Shown here piece after piece: positions 44,537 to 52,318 of a stretch of 64,000 bases of DNA (the stretch's first letter is position 1; each line of letters begins with the position of its first letter). The position numbers and the translations under genes are program-made. The stretch comes from Puniceicoccaceae bacterium K14 (GTDB taxonomy: Bacteria; Verrucomicrobiota; Verrucomicrobiia; Opitutales; Opitutaceae): NCBI GenBank assembly GCA_022538095.1, contig JAKYXN010000013.1, positions 1 through 64,000 of the forward strand. Direction: 5' to 3'. The notes under the pieces were generated by a model that had not been told where the DNA came from, made no database searches, and saw only the letters and a program-made list of their open reading frames with translations.

Positions 44537-46594
44537 CTACCAAGCATCGCCCTGGACTTTAATAGAAACATTATCAAAATGGGTTTCTCCACCTGTAACC
44601 GTATAATCACGGTGCCCCAAGACGATATCGATATCGTCAGAAGTACTACTTGGAGAAGTAAACGTAAACGAATACGTCGCCCACGAAGTACCATACACAT
44701 TGTAAGTGGCAATCGTTGAACTCGTGGTATTATTCACAATCCATATGCGCCCATCCGCTCCTGACGAATCTACTTTAGCGTCAAAGGTGACTTCATAAAT
44801 CGTAGAAGCTTCGTATCCAGACCAATCTTGCGTCAGTTTCTGCCACTTCACACCATCTGCGACTAGAGTCAGGCCATAATCGCCTCTATTCGCATTCGAG
44901 CTGTCGCGATAAGCCGTACTTGAGGTTGACAGCAAACGTTCCCACCGTGCGGGTAGCGTCGCATCAACACTATCCGCATACTCCATCCCTTGGTTGGTTA
45001 ATTTAACGGGGTCCCAAGCAATAATTTCAGAGAGTGTTACCGCTTCAGAATGGGATGCGGGCACAGCTGATGCATATTGAATAGCTCCGATGCTCCAAAC
45101 CAGTGGATCAAATTGAGCATAAGAAATCCATCCCCACAACGGACGAGAGAACAAGTAATTCAGACAGTAAGTCCCTTGAGTCCCATTTACCAAATTATTT
45201 TGCTCGGGAGCAGTATAGGACCCGTTCCAGAGGTAATCCGTTTGCGTATCGGTAAACGCTTCCATATCATTTCCTGAAAAGACATTTCCCGAAAGATACA
45301 TGGACATGACAAACTCCATATCGACGTTAGCATGTGAGGCGTCTTCCACCTTCGCCCCTGTATGCGTACCATAATTCCAATTATACGCAGTACCTTGAGT
45401 CGTCAGCAGGTTTGAGAAAAAGGTACCTCCTTTGTCAGCCTTTGTTCTGTAAGCGGAAATAGAATTAACCTCATACAAAATATTTTGTACTGTTAAGAGA
45501 GTGAAATACTGATTGTGAGGCAAAGGGCTGAGCACCGTAGACGATGAAAAGGTATCATAGTTCATTGGCTCTTCATAATAACCTTCAGTTGCGGACGAGT
45601 CTACCCAGGTGTTTCCATAAAACCCAGATGGATCCTCCCACTTCGCAATCACTTCATCCTCAAGAAAATCTTGATACGTGTCCGCCTTGCTTTGAAACGC
45701 AGACAAAGTGAAACTGTTCTTGTTTACCAGACTAACGAACTCCGCAACTGGAGTAGTAATCATTCCATCGATAACATGATAGGAGTAAAAAGGGGCAACA
45801 CGAATGATATCATAGAATATCTCATCCCCTGAAGTCGTTGTAGATTCATGACTGACCCAAACTTCAACATCGTGTCCAGCAACTGGCATTACAAACTCCA
45901 ACGAATAGCTTTTCCAAGAAGACGAATTCACCCAAAGGTTTGCCAATGTTGCCCCGGTCGTACGATCATAAACGAAAACGCGCCCGTCTACACTGCCTCC
46001 CTTTTTCGCATAAAAATTCAACTGATAGCGATGACCTGGTAAATAGCTGGGTATGTCCTGGTAAAGACGCTGCAAAGTCGAACCCGCCGTGGTGATTTTC
46101 AACCCCCAAGTAGTCGTTGAACACGCCCAACCCTCCCTATATTCTCCATCAGCATCCGTACGATAAGCAGTTGTACTATTAGATCCGATTCGTATCCAAT
46201 TTTCAGGTAAAGTCGAGTCTCCAGAATCGGCCGTTTCAAATCCAGAATTCAACACTGGGTTGGGTGAATACCGAGCCGTCGTCCAATCGTCATAGCCATC
46301 GCCGTCAGAATCATAGGCTGTCCCCATTACTGTGTCAAAGTGGCTAGTAAATTTAGTTAGCCAAACAGTGTCTTGTGAAGCTTCGTAAAGATTAAGGTAA
46401 GAGCGTAGCATATAACTTTCCTGCCATGCCAAATTCGCTGCGTCACCAGTCGCCGTATAGAGGCTGCCTCGAGAATCATCATAAGAAACAAAATCGTCAA
46501 ACCACGGATTACCCGAGGCGAATGATTCATTTGACCACGAGAGGGCTAAAAAGGCTGATAAAGCCAAAGAATGCAAAGTGTTGTGAATTCTCAT
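44537..46594 (-). CDS. Large secreted carbohydrate-binding protein, putative glycan-active enzyme
   Basis: 685 residues with a signal peptide (about 1-26). A helical segment (SYDDSRGSLYTATGDAANL, ESYMLRSYLNLYEA) is interrupted by a beta-sandwich (about 112-268) resembling CBM4/9: NPVLNSGFETADSG, LPENWIRIG, SYSLEFVMP, VEVWVSHES. The helical part resumes, rich in aromatic residues (WSIGAIQYASA). A second, similar sandwich fills 555-685 (NQGMEYADSVDATLPARWE). The helical part has alpha-toroid character as in some polysaccharide lyases and glycoside hydrolases, but no catalytic residues can be assigned. It lies upstream of the esterase in a likely glycan locus. Confidence 0.72.
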   Translation of the reverse strand: MRIHNTLHSLALSAFLALSWSNESFASGNPWFDDFVSYDDSRGSLYTATGDAANLAWQESYMLRSYLNLYEASQDTVWLTKFTSHFDTVMGTAYDSDGDGYDDWTTARYSPNPVLNSGFETADSGDSTLPENWIRIGSNSTTAYRTDADGEYREGWACSTTTWGLKITTAGSTLQRLYQDIPSYLPGHRYQLNFYAKKGGSVDGRVFVYDRTTGATLANLWVNSSSWKSYSLEFVMPVAGHDVEVWVSHESTTTSGDEIFYDIIRVAPFYSYHVIDGMITTPVAEFVSLVNKNSFTLSAFQSKADTYQDFLEDEVIAKWEDPSGFYGNTWVDSSATEGYYEEPMNYDTFSSSTVLSPLPHNQYFTLLTVQNILYEVNSISAYRTKADKGGTFFSNLLTTQGTAYNWNYGTHTGAKVEDASHANVDMEFVMSMYLSGNVFSGNDMEAFTDTQTDYLWNGSYTAPEQNNLVNGTQGTYCLNYLFSRPLWGWISYAQFDPLVWSIGAIQYASAVPASHSEAVTLSEIIAWDPVKLTNQGMEYADSVDATLPARWERLLSTSSTAYRDSSNANRGDYGLTLVADGVKWQKLTQDWSGYEASTIYEVTFDAKVDSSGADGRIWIVNNTTSSTIATYNVYGTSWATYSFTFTSPSSTSDDIDIVLGHRDYTVTGGETHFDNVSIKVQGDAW

Positions 46595-46660
46595 CGTTTG
46601 AGTAGTTAAATTTTGAATCGATCTAGCTTTCTAGAAATCAATTTTTGTTAGTTATCATCT

Positions 46661-46679
46661 AAAAGAGCCTAACTCTTTT
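46661..46679 (-). terminator. Weak terminator-like hairpin between deacetylase and binding-protein genes
   Basis: AAAAGAG pairs with CTCTTTT around a five-base loop, about 65 bases past the deacetylase stop; the T residues are in the stem itself. Confidence 0.3.
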
Positions 46680-46742
46680 GGCGTAAACGATCGCTCCTAG
46701 CCTAGCTTTGACTATCGCAATTGTATCCTCCTAAAGGATTCG

Positions 46743-47498
46743 TTACTTACTTTTATCTTCAAGCCAAGTGATGTATTCGCTTGGCAGCATAAAGACCCAA
46801 TCTTTTTCTAGCAAAAAAGTGATCGTCTTTTCGTATTCTACAAAATCTTGATCATCGAAATTTGCTGGATGAAATTGAATAGCGGAGAAGGTTATATCGT
46901 TCTTTTGATTATAGCTATCAATGAACTTTGCTGCGTTTGGGTTTCCAGTTCCATCTGGCTCCCCCCTCAATGCCATGAAAGCAGGAACCACATTCTCAAG
47001 ATTTGGGTCTCGGTAACAAAATAACAAGCGAATCGATTCATCCTCACTGATAACTCGTTTCGTATCAGCATCGAACGCATTGTAAGGAGAGCCAAAACTT
47101 ATAGGGCTCTGACCTAAGATTCGTTTGATCGCATTCTGAGAGTCCACGAAATGCTCTTTTTGATGAGCATACCCACTCCCGCCGAATTCAGAAATCGTTT
47201 CTTCATTTTCATTCCATCGTTTGTGATCCCACCCGTGGTTCCAAAACTCAACAAAGCCCTGTTTTTGCTCCGCGAGCATCCATTCAACGTATTCTTTTTT
47301 TGGATTCTCAAGAGACTCGCAAATAATCCCACAAGATACCTTAATGCCCAAGTTCTTCGAAGTTTCGATAAAGCGTAGGAAGCGCTCATCCACCCCTTTT
47401 ATATCATCCGCCTTGATTATTGCAATTTTCATAGGAGTTTCTGAAAACGCGGCTGAAACAGCTAAGCACATCAGTATGCATTTGCTCAATATTCTCAT
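46743..47498 (-). CDS. Exported polysaccharide-deacetylase-like protein (NodB fold)
   Basis: 251 residues from the ATG at 47498, chosen because GGAG lies six bases before it. A signal peptide (MRILSKCILMCLAVSAAFS) is followed by the NodB-like start MKIAIIKADD with paired Asp, and the zinc-type FWNHGWDH histidines. Later strands carry SFGSPYNAFD and IQFHPANFDD. CE4-type enzymes remove acetyl groups from sugars using a metal; DUF2334-like relatives are also possible. It sits downstream of the TonB receptor but behind a terminator, so it is probably expressed separately. Confidence 0.78.
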   Translation of the reverse strand: MRILSKCILMCLAVSAAFSETPMKIAIIKADDIKGVDERFLRFIETSKNLGIKVSCGIICESLENPKKEYVEWMLAEQKQGFVEFWNHGWDHKRWNENEETISEFGGSGYAHQKEHFVDSQNAIKRILGQSPISFGSPYNAFDADTKRVISEDESIRLLFCYRDPNLENVVPAFMALRGEPDGTGNPNAAKFIDSYNQKNDITFSAIQFHPANFDDQDFVEYEKTITFLLEKDWVFMLPSEYITWLEDKSK

Positions 47499-47553
47499 TA
47501 TCATCTCCAATTATTGGGTTCTAATAGATCGTCGAATTCTGTCTCGTCATTTC

Positions 47554-47580
47554 AAAAGGGGCGGCTAAATCACCGCCCCT
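47554..47580 (-). terminator. Rho-independent terminator of the receptor gene
   Basis: On the minus strand AGGGGCGG pairs with CCGCCCCT around an eight-base loop, followed by TTT, 24 bases beyond the receptor stop codon. Confidence 0.62.
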
Positions 47581-47603
47581 ATCATAGAAACGAATCAACA
47601 AAT

Positions 47604-50324
47604 TTAGTATTCAAGGCTGTATGAGAAATGTAACTGTCGAGAGTCACTCAGATAACCTCCAGCTATGATGTAGACATCATCTAAAACATTCTTCGCAGCC
47701 AATCTCACCGTATGCTTAAAATTCGCATCGTTTGTCTTCCAAGAATAGCTCGCTGCAAAATCTAAGAAAGCGCTTTCCTCAGTCAGGAGATTACTCCGCA
47801 TGTCAGCCGCTGTCGGCGCTCGGTCCTGGGTACGCGCTTCGCCAGCTGCGCGATAGGACGCACTTAATCTCAACCCCTTAAGAGCGCCTTCGGCAAATCT
47901 GTAATTTCCTGATACAGACCAATTCCAATCAGGAACGTTACGGAAACTCCACCCCTCGATCCAGTCGTTAATATTCTCTACATGCTCTGTATCAATGATA
48001 CCAATCGAAGCACGAATACCAAATTGATCAGTCAACTTTCCATTCACGTATAACTCATAACCTTCTGCTCTATCCAAGCCTCCAGGAATATGGGTCGGAA
48101 CTACTAAAGGATCGTCTACAGTCGAATCAAAATCGGGATTGGTCGTTCTAACGTTTTGCCTTTCGATATGAAAGTAGCTAGCTCCAACATCAAGTTTATC
48201 ACCCATAAGACTCGTCCGCACACCGACTTCGCTGCCCTCTCCTTTTTCGTTTGGCATAGGAAGTCCGGTATGTGAATACGTAAAGCCCTTTGGGTTGAAC
48301 GAAGTCGCATGACTCGCATACGCTGTTGTACGAGAGGTAAGCTTATAGTTAACACCCACATTGTAGGTAAAATCATCAACTTCTGTCACTGTATCGCTAG
48401 CCGTAACTGTCGTCTTAGCCTCATCATAACGCCCCCCTAGCATAACAATCATTTTGCCGTCCAATAGCTTTACACGGTGCATCATAAACAAACCGCTAAT
48501 TTCATAGTTCGTTAAACTGTCCTCTGCTACACGGGTATAATACTCAGGAGTATCTTTGAAGCTAATCGAGTTATTCCAATCGATGTAAACGTCTGTTCGT
48601 GGACCATGTAACCCGCCAGCGTCATTCAAATAATTTGGCACACCTCCTACTGGATAATCAACAATATGGGTATCCGTATCTCGTCCGCGAGGCGCGTACA
48701 GCCTATACCGGATATCGTCCAAATCTGAATAGTCGAAAGTAAATAAAGTGGTATGCTTAGTATCTCCAATATCAAAGTCGACTGTCAAATCCGCTTGAAC
48801 CGCCTTCGATTCCGAATCGAGATTTATCATAGCAGGCCAAGGCACTGAATTGTATTGTTCAAATTCACCCGTTGTTGGGTTCACCAAAATAGTGTTACTT
48901 CCCAAGCCGTTATAGTCATAGTGTTGCCCGGTGGAGGAATCGTTTACCGCAACCCTAAAATTCACATTGTCTGCAAACCTATGTTCTAGAGTCGCATTAA
49001 TTGTTTCTAGAGTGCGGTCACTAAACATATTCGGGCCCAAGTTATTCACCCAACCGTATTCTTCGTAAAAATCCCAAGCCCATTCACCCGTGTATCTAAA
49101 GCGTGTGCCATCTTCTTCAGTCCCATTTATCCGTATATCCATAAAAGGCCGACCTCGATTATTGCGACGAAACATATTTTCGTATTCAAGCGTCAATTTC
49201 GTATCTTCAGAAAATCGATGAGCGAAACTCGCCCCATAATTCACAGAGCGTTCATGTGTCCAAATCAAATCGAACTCCCGTTCGAAGTAAGACCCTGCAA
49301 CCAAAATAGCAGTATTTTTTCCAATCGCTGAATTCTGCTCCCACTGCGCTCGATACGTGCTATTTTCACCATACTGCATCGACGCTTTGCCCGAATATTC
49401 GCCAAAGACTGGACGCTTCGGAATATAGTTAATAACGCCTCCAGGTTCCCCTCGTCCATAGATTGCTGCATAAGGCCCCTTAACAACTTCAACGCGATCT
49501 ATCAAAGTCTTACCCACTACACCATTACGGTAAAAGCCATCTCTCAATTGATAAAATTGACCGAATCCACGTATTGCATTTCCCGATCCAGACCCAGTGT
49601 GAGGCGTGGCTTCCGTTGCATTCGCCACATGAGCAAGCACTTCGTCCACGCCGCTAATCATAAAGTCATCCATGAAATCGCTTGTAACAATATCAAGAGA
49701 AAATGGTAATTCTTTTACAGGTACAGCTATGCGTGTCCCGCCGGAAGATTGGTTAATAGTCCATAGACTATTCCCAGCATCGCCTTTAACTTCAAAAGGA
49801 CTTAGAGTCACTATATCACCTTCGCCGCTGGATTCCTGAGCGACCGCATTTGTAGAGTTAGCAAATCCTAATGTTAGAACCCCTTTTAACAAGAGGCCCA
49901 AAGTTCGTTTCTTAGTATTCATTTGTGTAGTTTCAACAGGGTTTGGAGTTACTTTCGCATTATCTGCGAACGAGTTCTTTTTTATTATGTAGACGCCGGA
50001 TTTCTGATGCTGAAATGCGACGAACACTGTACCTGCCAACATGATTTCAAATACTTCCAAAGGAGCATACTCGCCATTCACAGCGGGAGTATTCACTTTG
50101 CGCAACAAACGCCCCGCGAACATTATATCCACGTCTGCTTGAAGAGCTGCTTCCCTTAGGGTGCTTACTGCTTTCCCTTCGGGCACATCGAAGTATACCG
50201 GCCTCACTAACACTTCTTCCATATTGGAAAAAATGCGACAGTCGAAACAAGCAAACAACGAGCACAAAATGCTCAACCGCACGAGGCGCAACAGGTAAAC
50301 CTGTCGTTTGGGGGTATGAATCAT
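47604..50324 (-). CDS. TonB-dependent receptor with N-terminal STN signalling domain
   Basis: 906 residues. An N-terminal hydrophobic leader is followed by an STN domain (about 40-118: VPEGKAVSTLREAALQADVD, APLEVFEIMLAG, GVYIIKK), which in FecA-type receptors contacts FecR. At residue 135 (position 49922) a second Met begins a perfect signal-peptide-like stretch, MNTKKRTLGLLLKGVLTLGF to AVAQ. Then come LSPFEVKGD, the plug (PYAAIYGRGEPGGVINYI) and a 22-strand-type barrel ending HFSYSLEY. Receptors of this type import oligosaccharides or siderophores with TonB energy. It follows fecR and the sigma-factor gene and is ended by a terminator. Confidence 0.92.
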   Translation of the reverse strand: MIHTPKRQVYLLRLVRLSILCSLFACFDCRIFSNMEEVLVRPVYFDVPEGKAVSTLREAALQADVDIMFAGRLLRKVNTPAVNGEYAPLEVFEIMLAGTVFVAFQHQKSGVYIIKKNSFADNAKVTPNPVETTQMNTKKRTLGLLLKGVLTLGFANSTNAVAQESSGEGDIVTLSPFEVKGDAGNSLWTINQSSGGTRIAVPVKELPFSLDIVTSDFMDDFMISGVDEVLAHVANATEATPHTGSGSGNAIRGFGQFYQLRDGFYRNGVVGKTLIDRVEVVKGPYAAIYGRGEPGGVINYIPKRPVFGEYSGKASMQYGENSTYRAQWEQNSAIGKNTAILVAGSYFEREFDLIWTHERSVNYGASFAHRFSEDTKLTLEYENMFRRNNRGRPFMDIRINGTEEDGTRFRYTGEWAWDFYEEYGWVNNLGPNMFSDRTLETINATLEHRFADNVNFRVAVNDSSTGQHYDYNGLGSNTILVNPTTGEFEQYNSVPWPAMINLDSESKAVQADLTVDFDIGDTKHTTLFTFDYSDLDDIRYRLYAPRGRDTDTHIVDYPVGGVPNYLNDAGGLHGPRTDVYIDWNNSISFKDTPEYYTRVAEDSLTNYEISGLFMMHRVKLLDGKMIVMLGGRYDEAKTTVTASDTVTEVDDFTYNVGVNYKLTSRTTAYASHATSFNPKGFTYSHTGLPMPNEKGEGSEVGVRTSLMGDKLDVGASYFHIERQNVRTTNPDFDSTVDDPLVVPTHIPGGLDRAEGYELYVNGKLTDQFGIRASIGIIDTEHVENINDWIEGWSFRNVPDWNWSVSGNYRFAEGALKGLRLSASYRAAGEARTQDRAPTAADMRSNLLTEESAFLDFAASYSWKTNDANFKHTVRLAAKNVLDDVYIIAGGYLSDSRQLHFSYSLEY

Positions 50325-50484
50325 TTAATATCATTAGAATGCGAGCTTCACATTCTAACACGAATTACTACACGAGATTAACTATATGTTTTATTAGAAT
50401 TTTAATTTTATCTGATATTTTTGTATCAATTATCTTGTTAAGCCCAAAAATAGAAAAATCATTAACACGATCGAAACGCTCACA

Positions 50485-51528
50485 CTAGAACGAGTCTTCA
50501 GTCGACCTAAGATGTATCCTACCACGACTATCAATCTCCGAGTCTATGCCAAAAGATATTTCTAATAACTCGACAAAATGTTCCATATTATCGATACGCA
50601 TAGTCGCAACGATTGGCAAATTCTCTAATTCCTTGTCACCTATAACCAACTCAATCGCGCCACGGCGGTTTATTTCCTTAACCGCTTCTTGCAAACGTAT
50701 CGAATTAAACTCTAGACGGTATTTCCAATCAAGTTCCTGCATAATAGCCTCCTCGCTCGCATTCTCAACCACCGGTTTCAATACTCCGCTATCTAGAGGG
50801 ATTTTCGATCGCTGCCCCGCTACCAAGTTTTTAGCCTCTTTCACGGGCTCCAAATTTGTGATTGCGCCATCTAGTGGTTTCTTGGCGGAGCCTAGGCTAA
50901 CCCTGCCTTCAGTGACTAACACCTCTACCTCGTTTTCCGAAACACGCACATTGAAAGCGGTCCCAATGGCGACGACTTCGACACCTCTCGCAGTGACAAC
51001 AAAAGGACGGTCTTTATCCTTCTTAACATGAAAAAGAGCTTCACTCGCAACCAGCTCTATTCGCCGAGAACCAGGTGTGAAATTGACCGAAATTGCGGCC
51101 CCGCTTTTCATTTCAACAATTGAACCATCGGGTAACTCATGGCTTTCATAGGAATTTGCCACATAACTCTGTTGCTCAGGTACATCATTAAGGCCTAGTC
51201 GTTCCGGCAACCACAAAAAGGCCCCTAGCACTATTACAGCTGCTAAGCCGCCCAACCATATCTTTCTCAAAACGCTGCCTCGATTTTTTAGTAAATCACG
51301 ATGTGGTTTCTCGCTATGTTCTGGTGCCCACTCTGCCAATGTATCCATTTTTTTCCAGAGTTCTTGGTACTTCACATAGGCCTCACTATGCAGAGGGCTA
51401 TCAGCCAACCATTCGAAAAACTCATCCTGCTCCGACGCAGAAAACCCAACGAACTCTTGGGCGACCCATTGAGCCGCTTCGCTATCAATTCGCTTTTGGC
51501 GCGACAATTCAGATTCATCTTTACTCAT
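50485..51528 (-). CDS. FecR-family anti-sigma / signal transducer
   Basis: 347 residues. The cytoplasmic N-terminus (about 1-85) has the DUF4880-like AAQWVAQEFVGFSASEQDEF and EWLADSPLHSEAYVKYQELW. One membrane helix sits near 90-110 (IWLGGLAAVIVLGAFLWLP). The FecR beta domain follows (HELPDGSIVEMKSGAAISVNF, VEVVAIGTAFNVRV, VEVLVTEGRVSLG), then a C-terminal STN-like unit. It holds the sigma factor until a receptor signal arrives. Its gene begins 16 bases after the sigma gene, before the receptor. Confidence 0.93.
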   Translation of the reverse strand: MSKDESELSRQKRIDSEAAQWVAQEFVGFSASEQDEFFEWLADSPLHSEAYVKYQELWKKMDTLAEWAPEHSEKPHRDLLKNRGSVLRKIWLGGLAAVIVLGAFLWLPERLGLNDVPEQQSYVANSYESHELPDGSIVEMKSGAAISVNFTPGSRRIELVASEALFHVKKDKDRPFVVTARGVEVVAIGTAFNVRVSENEVEVLVTEGRVSLGSAKKPLDGAITNLEPVKEAKNLVAGQRSKIPLDSGVLKPVVENASEEAIMQELDWKYRLEFNSIRLQEAVKEINRRGAIELVIGDKELENLPIVATMRIDNMEHFVELLEISFGIDSEIDSRGRIHLRSTEDSF

Positions 51529-51544
51529 CTATTCAAGTCTCCAG

Positions 51545-52072
51545 TCAATCACTACAATGGTACTTCATAAATTCCATGCATTTCGCTAAACCCGTTGCAA
51601 TGTGAGCTGCCACAGTATGTTTCGATATGTCCAATTCTTTTCCAATATCCTTATGACTCATCCCATACACCTTCGCCAAAGTGAACACTTGGCGGCAGCG
51701 TTCCGGAAGACCTTCAATTGCTTTTGTCAGCAACTCCCGCTCGTGATTTCGAGCAACCGTTTCTTCAATAGATTCGGATTCATCAATAACTTCCAGTCCT
51801 TCATCGGCGCTAAATGGTCCACAGGTTGACAATTTATTGCGACGCACCCGATCAATTGCCAAGTTTCTCGCAACCGCATAAAAAAACGCTTTAGGCGCTT
51901 TTAGCGGTCGTTTTCTGTTCTCTTTGAGAACTCGCATCAACGCCTCTTGAACAATGTCATCTACTTCAACCTCATTGCGGTAGCGACTTCGAAGCCAACC
52001 TCGAAGCATCGGCTCATAAGGACGTAGGTTTTCAACATACCAACTAGCTTGATCCGAATCTTCAGGGGGCAT
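51545..52072 (-). CDS. FecI-like ECF sigma factor
   Basis: 175 residues from the ATG at 52072 (MPPEDSDQAS). The upstream open frame is hydrophobic and unlike the family, so it is left out. Region 2 shows VDDIVQEALMRVLKENRK and AFFYAVARNLAIDRVRR; region 4 has LPERCRQVFTLAKVYGMSHKDIG with its helix-turn-helix. It should direct RNA polymerase to the receptor and glycan genes when released by FecR. It is the first gene of the sigma-FecR-receptor unit; no autoregulated promoter motif could be verified. Confidence 0.93.
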   Translation of the reverse strand: MPPEDSDQASWYVENLRPYEPMLRGWLRSRYRNEVEVDDIVQEALMRVLKENRKRPLKAPKAFFYAVARNLAIDRVRRNKLSTCGPFSADEGLEVIDESESIEETVARNHERELLTKAIEGLPERCRQVFTLAKVYGMSHKDIGKELDISKHTVAAHIATGLAKCMEFMKYHCSD

Positions 52073-52318
52073 AGCAAAAAGGAAAATATAGGGACTAAAT
52101 AAACGGGAAATCGGCAAACAGCAAACACCATAAGCCCAAAGAAAGAATAACCCCAAGAACGATTGTGATAATTCGGACCTTTTTAAAAAACACCCTACAA
52201 TCAAAATCGCACACGTCTAGGACTAGCCTCAATCTCTTTTACCTTACAGCTTTACTCAGAGCTTAAACGTCTCACTCAAAAAATATAACTAGAAGTTTTT
52301 TTAAAAACTTTTTTGAGC

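Noticed and set aside
47604-50324. Receptor region as two separate genes joined by a sequencing error
   Set aside because: The frame is open throughout with no stop or shift at the junction, so it is kept as one gene with an alternative start noted.
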